Shown here piece by piece: positions 16,436 through 24,325 of a DNA stretch of 44,185 bases (position 1 is the stretch's first letter; every line of letters starts with the position of its first letter). The stretch is from Phycisphaerales bacterium UBA1161. GTDB lineage: Bacteria > Planctomycetota > Phycisphaerae > Tepidisphaerales > Tepidisphaeraceae. The stretch spans positions 1 to 44,185 of the forward strand of contig DBZL01000042.1 of assembly GCA_002311745.1 (NCBI GenBank), read 5' to 3'. The notes beneath the pieces are model-generated. The model was not told the origin of the DNA, searched no databases, and was given only the letters and a program-made list of their open reading frames with translations. A program made the translations under genes and the position numbers.

Positions 16436-18178
16436 ATGCGGCATCGCTATTTTGCGCTCTTCGTCGCTGCCACTGGAGTCCTCCTGACGCTCGGCTCCCT
16501 CCGCGTCGGCTGGTGCTTGGATGATTACTACCAGCGATGGATCATTTCCGGCTCGCCCGTCTATTCCGAGGTAGGCCGCAAACCAATCGATGCCTTCTGC
16601 TTCGTTGACGGCGATCCCCATCGCAATCGGCGCATGATCGAGATCGGCCTGCTCCCTTGGTGGATCGATCCCCACTGCAAAGTCGCCTTCTGGAGGCCGA
16701 TCACGGTCCTGACGCACATGCTCGATTACCGCCTATGGCCCGGCAGGCCGAGTCTCATGCACGCTCAGAGCATCTTCTGGTTTGCTCTGTGGGTCGTGAG
16801 CGCCTGCCTGCTTTACCGGCGGATCATGCGGGCGACGCTGGCCGCCGCATTGGCCGGCCTGCTCTACGCGATCGGCCATTCCCGCGCCATCCCCGTCGCC
16901 TTTCTCGCCAACCGCAACGCGGTCCTCGCCGGGCTGTTTGGAATTCTGGCGATCTACGCGCACGACCAATGGCGACGCAACCGACGCCGCGCCTTGGGCA
17001 TCCTATCGCCCATCCTGCTGGCACTGAGCCTGCTGTCCGCGGAAACGGGCATCGGAGCGGCCGCCTATCTCCTCGCCTATGCCCTGACGCTCGATCCAGG
17101 TCGATGGCGGCGAGGACTTTTGAGGTTGTGGCCCCATCTGCTCGTCATCATCGCCTGGCGCGTCGCGTGGAGCGCGCAGGGTTACGGCGTGAATGGAATC
17201 GAGGAATTGTACACCGATCCCGGCGCCCATCCCCTCCGCTTCGCTCAAATGGTTCTGGAAAGAGCTCCCCTGTACATGCTTGGCCAATGGACTGGAATCC
17301 CCGCCGAAATCAATCTGGTATTGTCTGGGCGCGGCGTCGCCGCCATGTGCTGGGGCGGAGTCATGGTTGCGGCGATCGTTGGCCTCGTTCTCCTTCCCCT
17401 GCTTCGCCGCAGCCGCGTCGCCAGATTTTGGGGACTCGGGATGCTGCTGGCCACGATTCCCATGTGCTCGGCCACCCCGATGAACCGGCACCTGGTCTTC
17501 ATCGGGCTGGGCGCGATGGGCCTTCTCGGGCAGTTCTTCGCCGCCGCGCTCCATCCGCGGTTTTGGCGACGGCCGCTCGCTTGGCGCGCCAGCCGGGCAG
17601 TATTGATCGGTCTGATGGTCTGCATCCATCTCGTTCTGGCGCCGATCGGCCTGGCGTTAATCGCGCGCTACCCGTTCGGCCGCAGCGAATTCCTGGCTAG
17701 TTGCCACGCGCTTCCGTCCGAACCAGAACGCGGCCGCGACCTTATCTTCGTCAATCATCCCTTGCCGATGGAAATCCTTCATTTGCTCACCACCCGCGCC
17801 GTCGATCATGAACCGTTGCCGCGGAGCGCGCAAATTCTCGCTCCGGCCTCGACGGCGGTGCTCATCCTGCGAACGGATGACCATTCACTGCTGGTGCGTC
17901 CCGATTCCGGGTTCTTCTCCATGCCCGTTTCGCGCCTTGGCTACAGCCGCGAACATCCTCTAACGCCGGGCCAGACCATCTCGCTGCCGTCGATGAGGAT
18001 CACGATTGTGGAGATGACACGGGACGCCCGCCCCGCTGCCGTGCTGTTCGAATTCAACGTGCCGCTGGAGGACGCATCGCTGCAATGGATTTGCTGGGAA
18101 TCCGGCCGTTTCCGTGAATTCCGGCCCCCCGCCGTCGGCGGGGCCGTTCGGCTACCCGCGTCGGGATTGCCGTTCTGA
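16436..18178 (+). CDS. Multi-pass membrane protein, GT-C-like
   Basis: From the ATG at 16436 the product is 580 residues (a GTG at 16385 is possible in the same frame). It begins with a hydrophobic segment followed by GWCLDDYYQRW, an acidic first external loop as in GT-C glycosyltransferases, then FWRPITVLTHMLDYRLWP and about ten further membrane segments including FLANRNAVLAGLFG. The final 150 residues are soluble and beta-rich. The DDYY/WRP/LANRN pattern occurs in uncharacterised planctomycete membrane proteins thought to be lipid-linked sugar transferases. Function is therefore only inferred. It is not in an obvious operon; its stop touches the DUF5131 remnant. Confidence 0.78.
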   Translation: MRHRYFALFVAATGVLLTLGSLRVGWCLDDYYQRWIISGSPVYSEVGRKPIDAFCFVDGDPHRNRRMIEIGLLPWWIDPHCKVAFWRPITVLTHMLDYRLWPGRPSLMHAQSIFWFALWVVSACLLYRRIMRATLAAALAGLLYAIGHSRAIPVAFLANRNAVLAGLFGILAIYAHDQWRRNRRRALGILSPILLALSLLSAETGIGAAAYLLAYALTLDPGRWRRGLLRLWPHLLVIIAWRVAWSAQGYGVNGIEELYTDPGAHPLRFAQMVLERAPLYMLGQWTGIPAEINLVLSGRGVAAMCWGGVMVAAIVGLVLLPLLRRSRVARFWGLGMLLATIPMCSATPMNRHLVFIGLGAMGLLGQFFAAALHPRFWRRPLAWRASRAVLIGLMVCIHLVLAPIGLALIARYPFGRSEFLASCHALPSEPERGRDLIFVNHPLPMEILHLLTTRAVDHEPLPRSAQILAPASTAVLILRTDDHSLLVRPDSGFFSMPVSRLGYSREHPLTPGQTISLPSMRITIVEMTRDARPAAVLFEFNVPLEDASLQWICWESGRFREFRPPAVGGAVRLPASGLPF

Positions 18179-18181
18179 TGG

Positions 18182-18467
18182 GCAAAGAATATCTGGATGG
18201 GCGTTTCCGTCGAATCGCAATCGTACACATGGCGGATCGACGATCTGCGTCAAAGCGGAGCGGCGATCAAATTGTTGTCGCTGGAGCCGCTTCTTGGCCC
18301 TCTGGCCAATCTGAACCTCGCTGGCATCGACTGGGTTATTGCCGGCGGGGAATCCGGTCCACGCGCCAGGCCGATGGACGAAAAATGGACACTGGAAATC
18401 AGAAATCAATGCACGGCCGCGAAGGTGCCGTTCTTCTTCAAGCAATGGGGCGGCCGGAGTGCTCTGT
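18182..18467 (+). pseudogene. 3' remnant of a DUF5131 (phage Gp37/Gp68-like) gene
   Basis: The frame reads NIWMGVSVESQSYTWRI, then LSLEPLLGPL, IDWVIAGGESGPRARPM and VPFFFKQWGG. These are the conserved C-terminal motifs of DUF5131 proteins, radical-SAM-related proteins often carried by phages, whose full length is about 230-300 residues. Only about 95 codons remain. The N-terminal half with the cysteine cluster is absent because the upstream sequence is the end of the membrane-protein gene, and the normal C-terminus is replaced where the frame runs into repeat copy B at about 18454. It is a truncated relic. Confidence 0.8.
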
Positions 18468-18545
18468 CGAATACCTCCAGCAGCCCGGCGGCGGTCAGCG
18501 CCAGAGCGCGCGGCAGAACCTTAAGCATCACTTCCCGCGGCCGCG
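18454..18545 (-). repeat. Dispersed decayed repeat, copy B
   Basis: It corresponds to copies A (16259-16366) and C (25493-25590); the longest identity with A is the cgcggcagaacctt stretch. It abuts the DUF5131 remnant, so the junction marks an old rearrangement. Just beyond it, 18554-18602 resembles 14950-15000 (gttttg/tttggccag, gcggataagct, tgtcg), so the repeat family may extend further than the core. Confidence 0.6.
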
Positions 18546-18909
18546 GGGCCCTGGTCGAGTTTGGCCAGGGCGGATAAGCTGCTGTCGCCGTCGCTGGATG
18601 AGCGGCCGGCACAACGCCCGAGGCGTGGGACGGCGCCGGCGAACCAACCCCAGTCGGCGGCACAGCGACGGGCACCGGAATCAGCCCTGCGGCCGCACGG
18701 CCGACCAAGGAAAAAGGAGAAAAGTTGCGTGTCCATTTTTCATCGCCCATTTTTTCATCGCCTCGTCGATGTCGCCCTCATCCACGTCCCAGGCGAGCTC
18801 CGCCATAAGCGTGAAATTCCCAGAATCGAATCCGTCTTCATATTGTGAAGCTGGATTCGACCGATTCGGGAGCGTTGCCGGAATTGTTCGCTCCAAGGTT
18901 GCGCGATTC
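18546..18909. other. Mostly non-coding stretch upstream of the radical SAM gene
   Basis: The segment holds the extension of repeat copy B at about 18554-18602, a proline/arginine-coding GC-rich piece without gene character, a purine-rich run near 18710-18722, and the possible minus-strand ORF 18681-18911. No clear promoter was found. Confidence 0.4.
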
Positions 18910-18911
18910 AT
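18681..18911 (-). CDS. Possible small ORF or gene fragment, unknown
   Basis: A 76-codon minus-strand frame begins at 18911, directly divergent from the radical SAM gene. Unlike most shadow frames in this GC-rich DNA, its product has a balanced acidic composition (QYEDGFDSGNFTLMAEL, then DVDEGDIDEAMKKWAM), which argues for real or formerly real coding. It has no recognisable domain and no evident ribosome-binding site, and it sits in a region of gene relics. It could be a fragment. Confidence 0.3.
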   Translation of the reverse strand: MNRATLERTIPATLPNRSNPASQYEDGFDSGNFTLMAELAWDVDEGDIDEAMKKWAMKNGHATFLLFPWSAVRPQG

Positions 18912-19740
18912 GACATCAGATGGGGTGAGCCGCGGACGAATGGAACTCGCTTTGGCGTGCTATACGAAGTGCATGCTTTGCGAGCATCGCTGCGGTGTGG
19001 ATCGCTCGGCCGGCCATCTCGGTTTCTGCAAGGCTGGAACCGTCGCCAATGTGTACAGGCACCGAATTGAGTACGGCGAGGAGCTTGAGCTGGTTCCCTC
19101 GCACCTGTTTTACCTGTCGGGATGTGACTTGCGTTGCGGCTTCTGTATTGCCGGCATCGACGCCTTTGATCCGTCGCGCGGAATGGCGCTGACCAGCGAG
19201 TTCTTCAACCGGGCTGTTCAGTGGGGCCAGCAACGAGGCGCGCGAAATATCCAATGGGTCGGCGGTGAACCGACCATTCATTTACCAGCGATTCTCGAGG
19301 TCATGTCTCGATGTCCGCAGTTGCCGCCGGTCGTATGGAAATCTGATTTTCAAGGCACGCCGGAGGTCTTCGATTTGCTGAAGGATGCGGTGGATGTCTA
19401 CGTTGCTGATTTCAAATTCGGCAATGATGCGTGCGGGCGCCGCCTGGCGGGAATTGAGAGTTACACGCGCATCGTCACCCGCAATCTGAAGATCGCAGCG
19501 GGGCAATCCAGGCTGATCATTCGTCATCTCCTGCTGCCCGGGCATGCGGAATGTTGCTACCGGCCCATCGTGAATTGGCTGCGTGAGAATCTTCCGTGGG
19601 TGCCGTTCAGTCTTCGCGACAGCTATTTGCCGAGTTGGCGCTCACGTCGCTTTGCCGAAATCGCCCATCCGTTGACGCCCGGCGAAGCCAAACAAGCCCA
19701 CTGCCTTGCAGGCCAAATGGGGCTTCGGGTGATCCAATGA
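18910..19740 (+). CDS. Radical SAM protein related to pyruvate formate-lyase activating enzymes (PflX-like)
   Basis: The frame is open upstream but the ATG at 18910 gives a family-like 276-residue protein. C72, C76 and C79 in GCDLRCGFC are the radical SAM iron-sulfur ligands. An extra N-terminal set, C21, C24, C28 and C40, is typical of the COG1313/PflX-like group, whose targets are mostly unknown. WVGGEPTIH is the GGEP motif that contacts SAM, and VADFKFG follows. The enzyme should cleave SAM to a 5'-deoxyadenosyl radical. Its stop overlaps the start of the next small ORF (ATGA), placing it at the head of the Ycf46/DUF1257/DUF2997 cluster, though common function is not proven. Confidence 0.88.
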   Translation: MTSDGVSRGRMELALACYTKCMLCEHRCGVDRSAGHLGFCKAGTVANVYRHRIEYGEELELVPSHLFYLSGCDLRCGFCIAGIDAFDPSRGMALTSEFFNRAVQWGQQRGARNIQWVGGEPTIHLPAILEVMSRCPQLPPVVWKSDFQGTPEVFDLLKDAVDVYVADFKFGNDACGRRLAGIESYTRIVTRNLKIAAGQSRLIIRHLLLPGHAECCYRPIVNWLRENLPWVPFSLRDSYLPSWRSRRFAEIAHPLTPGEAKQAHCLAGQMGLRVIQ

Positions 19741-19994
19741 AAGACCGCGACGCGTCCATCGAGAATGAAACCACCATGACGGAGATCACCATCCAGCCGG
19801 ACGGCCGGGTCTACATTTTCGGCACGTCGCGCCAAGTGTTGGATATACTGGTGGACCTGAACCCGCACTCACCCTGGCTCAAGCAGTTCATGGGTCAGGT
19901 GAGGAGCATGGAAAGCTCGCAGGCCGGGGGATGTGAAACACCAGAGGGCATGACTTGCTTGGGAGATAATAGCAATGCAGGCGCGACCCGCTAG
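19737..19994 (+). CDS. Small protein, unknown, with DUF2997-like N-terminal strand
   Basis: The ATG at 19737 overlaps the stop of the radical SAM gene, giving 85 residues; a second in-frame ATG at 19776 gives 72. The core TEITIQPDGRVYIFGTS resembles the opening of the DUF2997 protein encoded at 22255 (ELEIEISPAGKVTVTT). The rest, LVDLNPHSPWLKQF and a Gly/Ser-rich tail, is unfamiliar. Its end overlaps the AAA+ ATPase gene by 20 bases, so the three genes are probably co-translated. Function unknown. Confidence 0.65.
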   Translation: MKDRDASIENETTMTEITIQPDGRVYIFGTSRQVLDILVDLNPHSPWLKQFMGQVRSMESSQAGGCETPEGMTCLGDNSNAGATR

Positions 19995-21639
19995 CTCGAC
20001 GACTCCGACCACGCCACAGCCTCCGGCTGCCTCGCATGCCGCCGAGCCTTCGGAAAACGTCAAGCCCCTGTCGCAATGTCTTCAGCCGGAAGACGAACTG
20101 GAAGTGCTGATCCGCGCGCGATATCCCATCATTTATGTGCTGAGCTGGGAGGAAGAGCGCGTGGAAAAAGTGCTGGCCGATATCGCCACGGCACGCAGCA
20201 AGAAATTTTACATCTGGACGTACACCCAGGGCATCGTGCGTTACGGCGCGGAAGCCCAGCGTTCCAAATCGGGAACCGGAAGCACCACCGATCCGCTGGC
20301 GGCCTTGGACGCGGTTTTGCAGCATGTTGAGCCGGCGATCTTCCTGTTCAAGGATTTTCATCCTTTCACCGAGGAAAACCGCGCCAACCTGGCCGTCATT
20401 CGCCGGTTGAAAGATGTCGCGTATCATCTGCGCGACACGTACAAGACGATCGTCATTGTTGCCCCGGTGATGCGCATCGCGCCCGAACTGGAAAAGGACG
20501 TGACGCTGATCGAATTCCGCCCGCCCAGCGCCAAGGATTTCAACAAGCTGCTCGACCGGATCATCGAAGACCTGAAAGACAAGCCGCAGATCAAAATCAA
20601 CCTCGATGCCGCGGGTCGAGAACGCCTTACTCATGCGGCGCTGGGTCTGACGCTGAAGGAAGCGGAGAACGTATTTGCAAAGACGCTCGTGCTCGACGGG
20701 ACCCTTGATGCCGATGACATCAGCATCGTCTTCAGCGAGAAACAGCAGATCATCCGCAAGAGCGGATTGCTGGAATTTTTCGCCAGCGAGGAGCAATTTT
20801 CGCACGTGGCGGGGATGGATAATCTGAAGCAGTGGCTGATCAAGCGAAGCACCGCCTTCACGGAGCGCGCCGCGGAATTCGGGCTGCCCTCGCCGCGCGG
20901 CCTGCTGCTCCTGGGCGTGCAGGGCTGCGGCAAAAGCCTCTGCGCCAAGGCCGTCGCCAGCCTCTGGAAGCTGCCTCTGCTGCGATTCGACGTCGGGCGC
21001 ATGTTCGGCAGCCTGGTCGGTTCCAGCGAAGACAATATCCGACGAGCGATTCAGACCGCGGAGAGCGTTGCCCCCGCGATCCTCTGGGTCGATGAAATCG
21101 ACAAGGCGTTTGCCGGATCGGCGGGTTCCGGCGGAAGCGACGGCGGCACCGCCGCGCGCGTATTCGGCACGTTCCTGACCTGGCTATCGGACAAGACGGC
21201 GCCGATCTTTGTGATCGCCACGGCCAACGACATCAGCCAATTGCCGCCGGAATTGCTCCGCAAAGGCAGGCTCGACGAAATATTCTTCGTGGATCTTCCC
21301 AACGAAGCCGAGCGCCGGGCGGTGTTTTCCATTCATCTGCAAAAACGAAGACGCCAACCGGATAAATTCGATCTGGACACCCTCGCCCGGCGCAGCGATG
21401 GATTCAGCGGCGCGGAGATCGAGCAGGCCATCGTGTCGGGGCTTTTCGATGCCTTCAGCGCCGATACGGACCTGGACACGGCGATGCTCATGACCAGCCT
21501 GGCCGAAACCGTGCCGCTATCCAAAACCATGAGTGAAAGCCTGGATCGCCTGAGAACCTGGGCACAAGGCCGGGCGCGTCCCGCGTCGGGAGACGTCGTC
21601 GCCGCCGCGCCCGCCGCGAGGCGGAAGATTGAATTGTAA
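19975..21639 (+). CDS. AAA+ ATPase, Ycf46-like
   Basis: A GGGAGA lies seven bases before the ATG. The 554-residue protein has a Pro/Ala/Thr-rich N-terminus, a degenerate first nucleotide-binding region (about 40-260) with [15 protein letters not shown] and FLFKDFHPF, and a complete AAA+ module: GVQGCGKS at 314-321, ILWVDEID at 369-376, ATAND sensor 1 near 415-419 and RKGRLDE at 429-435 with the arginine finger. This order and length match Ycf46, known from plastids and cyanobacteria, where a link to carbon uptake has been reported. Its partners here are DUF1257 (Ycf35 family) and DUF2997. The molecular substrate is unknown; remodelling of a protein or complex is expected. Confidence 0.92.
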   Translation: MQARPASSTTPTTPQPPAASHAAEPSENVKPLSQCLQPEDELEVLIRARYPIIYVLSWEEERVEKVLADIATARSKKFYIWTYTQGIVRYGAEAQRSKSGTGSTTDPLAALDAVLQHVEPAIFLFKDFHPFTEENRANLAVIRRLKDVAYHLRDTYKTIVIVAPVMRIAPELEKDVTLIEFRPPSAKDFNKLLDRIIEDLKDKPQIKINLDAAGRERLTHAALGLTLKEAENVFAKTLVLDGTLDADDISIVFSEKQQIIRKSGLLEFFASEEQFSHVAGMDNLKQWLIKRSTAFTERAAEFGLPSPRGLLLLGVQGCGKSLCAKAVASLWKLPLLRFDVGRMFGSLVGSSEDNIRRAIQTAESVAPAILWVDEIDKAFAGSAGSGGSDGGTAARVFGTFLTWLSDKTAPIFVIATANDISQLPPELLRKGRLDEIFFVDLPNEAERRAVFSIHLQKRRRQPDKFDLDTLARRSDGFSGAEIEQAIVSGLFDAFSADTDLDTAMLMTSLAETVPLSKTMSESLDRLRTWAQGRARPASGDVVAAAPAARRKIEL

Positions 21640-21753
21640 AAACGTGGACAGGCGCCCTGGACACATGAGGGACAGGCACGACGAACAAAACGGAAGCAAG
21701 GCCCTCAGATGAGCGAATGATATTTTGCAAGATCAACCCGATTGGAGGCAACC

Positions 21754-22221
21754 ATGAGTTCCTGCGTCATCGTGACTCCGCTCATCATCGCCGGCTGGCC
21801 GGTCATCACGGCCGCCGTGACCGCCGCCTGCGCCAGCCTGGGGTACAGCATCGCCGCGGCGCCAAACGTCGCAGCCCTTGCCGCCGCCGCCGCCAAGACC
21901 CGCAACCGCGCCGAGATTGACATTGAAGAAAGCGAGGTCTTGCAGGAAGCCGGACCCGTCGGCGGCCAGATCGTCGTGGAACGCGAAGGCGTTCGAGCCA
22001 TTTTCGCCCGCGATGCCCGCGGAGCGCTGAAGCTTTGTGTTGAAGGCGAGGGGCTGTCCAAGGCCGAATTGAAAAAAATCGGCGAGGAACTCATCGGCCG
22101 AGTCACCCAGCAATACGCCTATCACAAAATCGTTACCGAGCTTCAGCAACACAATATGTCCATCGTGGACGAGGAAGTCACCGCGGACCGCACCGTCAAA
22201 ATCCGCGTTCGTAATCTATAA
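21754..22221 (+). CDS. DUF1257 (Ycf35-like) protein
   Basis: The ATG at 21754 stands five bases after GGAGG (21744-21748). The 155-residue product has an unusually hydrophobic Ala-rich N-terminal third, then a C-terminal block containing GRVTQQYAYHKIVTELQQH and IVDEEVTADRTVKIRVR, which is the signature of DUF1257, the family of Ycf35 in plastids and cyanobacteria. The family has no defined activity. Its place between the Ycf46-like ATPase and DUF2997 repeats an association seen in cyanobacteria and some other bacteria and supports a joint complex. Confidence 0.9.
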   Translation: MSSCVIVTPLIIAGWPVITAAVTAACASLGYSIAAAPNVAALAAAAAKTRNRAEIDIEESEVLQEAGPVGGQIVVEREGVRAIFARDARGALKLCVEGEGLSKAELKKIGEELIGRVTQQYAYHKIVTELQQHNMSIVDEEVTADRTVKIRVRNL

Positions 22222-22254
22222 TAGAAAACCCATGAACCTGTAACGAGGAACGAC

Positions 22255-22461
22255 ATGGCACAGGAAGAACTCGAAATTGAAATCAGTCCCGCCGGGAAAG
22301 TGACGGTAACGACCAAGGGGATCAAGGGTCCTGTTTGCATGGAGTACGCCGACCTCGTCGTCCGGATCCTCGGCCGCGAAGAACACCGAGAGAAAACCGC
22401 GGAGTTTTACGAAACCGCCGAAACCGTCGAGCGGAACGTCAATGTCAAACAGCGGCGATGA
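22255..22461 (+). CDS. DUF2997 family small protein
   Basis: A 68-residue protein starting 33 bases after DUF1257, with GAGGA upstream of the ATG. It begins with EELEIEISPAGKVTVTTKG and continues with a CMEYADLVVRILG helix, the layout of DUF2997, a small alpha-beta family regularly next to DUF1257. The conserved cysteine is in GPVCMEY. No enzymatic motif is visible; it is probably a subunit or adaptor for the neighbouring proteins. Confidence 0.9.
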   Translation: MAQEELEIEISPAGKVTVTTKGIKGPVCMEYADLVVRILGREEHREKTAEFYETAETVERNVNVKQRR

Positions 22462-22495
22462 TCGGCAACGCCAGGCAACCTCCGGGTGACGCATC

Positions 22496-23515
22496 ATGCA
22501 GTGCACGAACTGTGGTTTCCAGAATATGCCCGGCAGCGAGGTGTGCGGTCGATGCGCGACGTCGCTGGGCCTGGCGACCGCCGTCATGGACGTGCATCCC
22601 CCGCGCGCCAGCTCGACGGCCAAGCTCGCGCGCCGCCTGTTTCCGATTCGCAAAGACTATTTTCGGATGCGCGACGCCCTCCACGTGGAAGCCGTTGCGG
22701 CACGGATCCATTCCGCAACCCCTTCGTTGCCTCGGCCTTCGGTTCTGGCGCGCCTGGTCGTTCCCGGCTGGTCACATTTCCTTCTCCGGCAACGCGTGAG
22801 AGGGCACCTTTTTCTCTGGGGGTTCATCGCGTGTCTCTTGTTGTGGATCCCGATGTATGGATCGGGATGGGGCAGCGTCTGGCTGGGCATGGCATTCAGC
22901 GTCCATGCATCCGCCGCGCTCGATATCGTCACCCAGAATTCCCCCCTTGCCAGCGTTCGCCAGCGCATCGGCGGCTCGATCCTCGTCGCGCTGGTGCTTG
23001 GGATCGTCGTCTACTGGCCGTGCAGTTTGTTGCTCGGCGAATTCGTCCAGCCCCACCATGTGCAGGCCCACATGGCTGCGTTTGAGCCGGGCGATGTGAT
23101 CTTGGTCAATCGGTGGCCGTCTCCAAGACGCGGCGATGTTGTTCTCTATTCGATCACCTATTCCACGACCTATTTCCCGGATGGTCACCGTCGATTGACC
23201 AATGTCTATCTCGGCGAGAATATCGATCGAATCCTCGCCATTTCCGGCGACACGGTGCAATGCGAGTCCGGCCAATTGATCGTCAACGGCACGCCGTCGC
23301 CCTGGTTGCCGCTGAATCCCCGGCCCATGTCCGGCCGGTTCACCTGGACCGTGCCGCCCTTTCACTGCCTCATCCTCCCCAGCGGCGCGCCGGGATGGCC
23401 CAACCTGAGCGATCCCAATCTCTGGCAAACCACCGGAAACGTCGCGCTGGAAAATATCGTCGGTCGCGCCTATTTGCGAAGTTCGCCCTTGTCTCGATTC
23501 CATGTGATTCGCTGA
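22496..23515 (+). CDS. Zinc-ribbon membrane protein with degenerate signal-peptidase (S26)-like domain
   Basis: The 339-residue protein starts with a zinc ribbon (C3, C6, C17, C20), followed by a basic linker, three or four membrane segments between about residues 95 and 185, and a C-terminal beta domain outside the membrane. That domain carries FEPGDVILVNRW, RRGDVVLYS and ISGDTVQCESGQLIVNG, the order of boxes found in type I signal peptidases. The catalytic serine expected in a GxSM motif before FEPGD, and the lysine expected after the RRGDVV box, are not visible, so it is probably inactive as a protease. It sits 34 bases after DUF2997 and 12 bases before a TPR gene. Confidence 0.8.
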   Translation: MQCTNCGFQNMPGSEVCGRCATSLGLATAVMDVHPPRASSTAKLARRLFPIRKDYFRMRDALHVEAVAARIHSATPSLPRPSVLARLVVPGWSHFLLRQRVRGHLFLWGFIACLLLWIPMYGSGWGSVWLGMAFSVHASAALDIVTQNSPLASVRQRIGGSILVALVLGIVVYWPCSLLLGEFVQPHHVQAHMAAFEPGDVILVNRWPSPRRGDVVLYSITYSTTYFPDGHRRLTNVYLGENIDRILAISGDTVQCESGQLIVNGTPSPWLPLNPRPMSGRFTWTVPPFHCLILPSGAPGWPNLSDPNLWQTTGNVALENIVGRAYLRSSPLSRFHVIR

Positions 23516-23527
23516 TCGGAGCCGGCC

Positions 23528-24316
23528 ATGAGAAGATTTGATCGACTGGAATTCGGCGGCCGGCAGGAAAACGCGCAATCCGCCTCCGCACAAGAGCAAC
23601 ACCTACGCTCTGCGGACCATGACGAACATTACTGGATCAAGGCGGCCGTGGAGGAACGCCGCAACGGCATGCATGAATCGGCCCTGCGCTATTACTCGCG
23701 TGCCTTGGAACTCGATAAATCCCTGGTCGGCGGCTGGGTCGGGCAAGTGCAGATGCTCATCGCGCTGGCGGAATATCCCGAAGCCGAACTGTGGAGTCGC
23801 AAGGCGTTGGAACTGTTTAAGAACAACGCCGATCTCCTGGCGGCGCGCAGCCAGTCGCTTTGCCGCATCGGAGACCTCAAGAACGCCCAGGCGAGCTGCG
23901 ACGCCGCCATCGGCCAGCAGGGATTGTTCAGCTATCCCTGGGTGGCGCGCGGGGAATTGATGCTGGCCCGAAAGCAGGACACCGATACCTACTGCTTCGA
24001 TAAGGCTGCACAACTGGACAATGATTGGCTGGTTTTGTTGGATATCGGCGCGATCTATCTGCATTACAGCCGTGCCACCAGGGCCATTCAGCGAATTCGC
24101 ACCGCGGTGGAAGCAGCGCCGGATCATGCCTATTGCTGGTATTGCCAGGGCAAGTGCGAATTGGCCCTGGGTCTCAACGGAAGCGCCGAAAAAAGCTTCA
24201 ACCATTGCCTGCAATTAATGCCAAAGCATGTATTGGCGCGACGGGCGCTGGAAGATCTGAAAAGACATCGTCACGTCGTGCGAAGTCTGTTCCGAAGGCT
24301 ATTTGGCTCTTCCTGA
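23528..24316 (+). CDS. TPR-repeat protein
   Basis: The ATG is six bases after GGAG. The 262-residue product lacks a signal peptide and is built of tetratricopeptide-like helix pairs from about residue 35 to 245, for example ALRYYSRALELDKSLVGGW and AEKSFNHCLQLMPKHVLAR with the usual A-x3-P spacing. It ends in a basic tail (RHRHVVRSLFRRLFG). TPR proteins scaffold protein complexes; between the degenerate S26-like protein and the PilT-like ATPase it may hold the cluster's products together in the cytoplasm. Confidence 0.85.
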   Translation: MRRFDRLEFGGRQENAQSASAQEQHLRSADHDEHYWIKAAVEERRNGMHESALRYYSRALELDKSLVGGWVGQVQMLIALAEYPEAELWSRKALELFKNNADLLAARSQSLCRIGDLKNAQASCDAAIGQQGLFSYPWVARGELMLARKQDTDTYCFDKAAQLDNDWLVLLDIGAIYLHYSRATRAIQRIRTAVEAAPDHAYCWYCQGKCELALGLNGSAEKSFNHCLQLMPKHVLARRALEDLKRHRHVVRSLFRRLFGSS

Positions 24317-24325
24317 GATCATTTC

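Noticed and set aside
18178..18909. Radical SAM protein extended upstream to 18178
   Set aside because: The extension overlaps the DUF5131 remnant in another frame and repeat copy B, and has no domain; family length fits a start near 18910.
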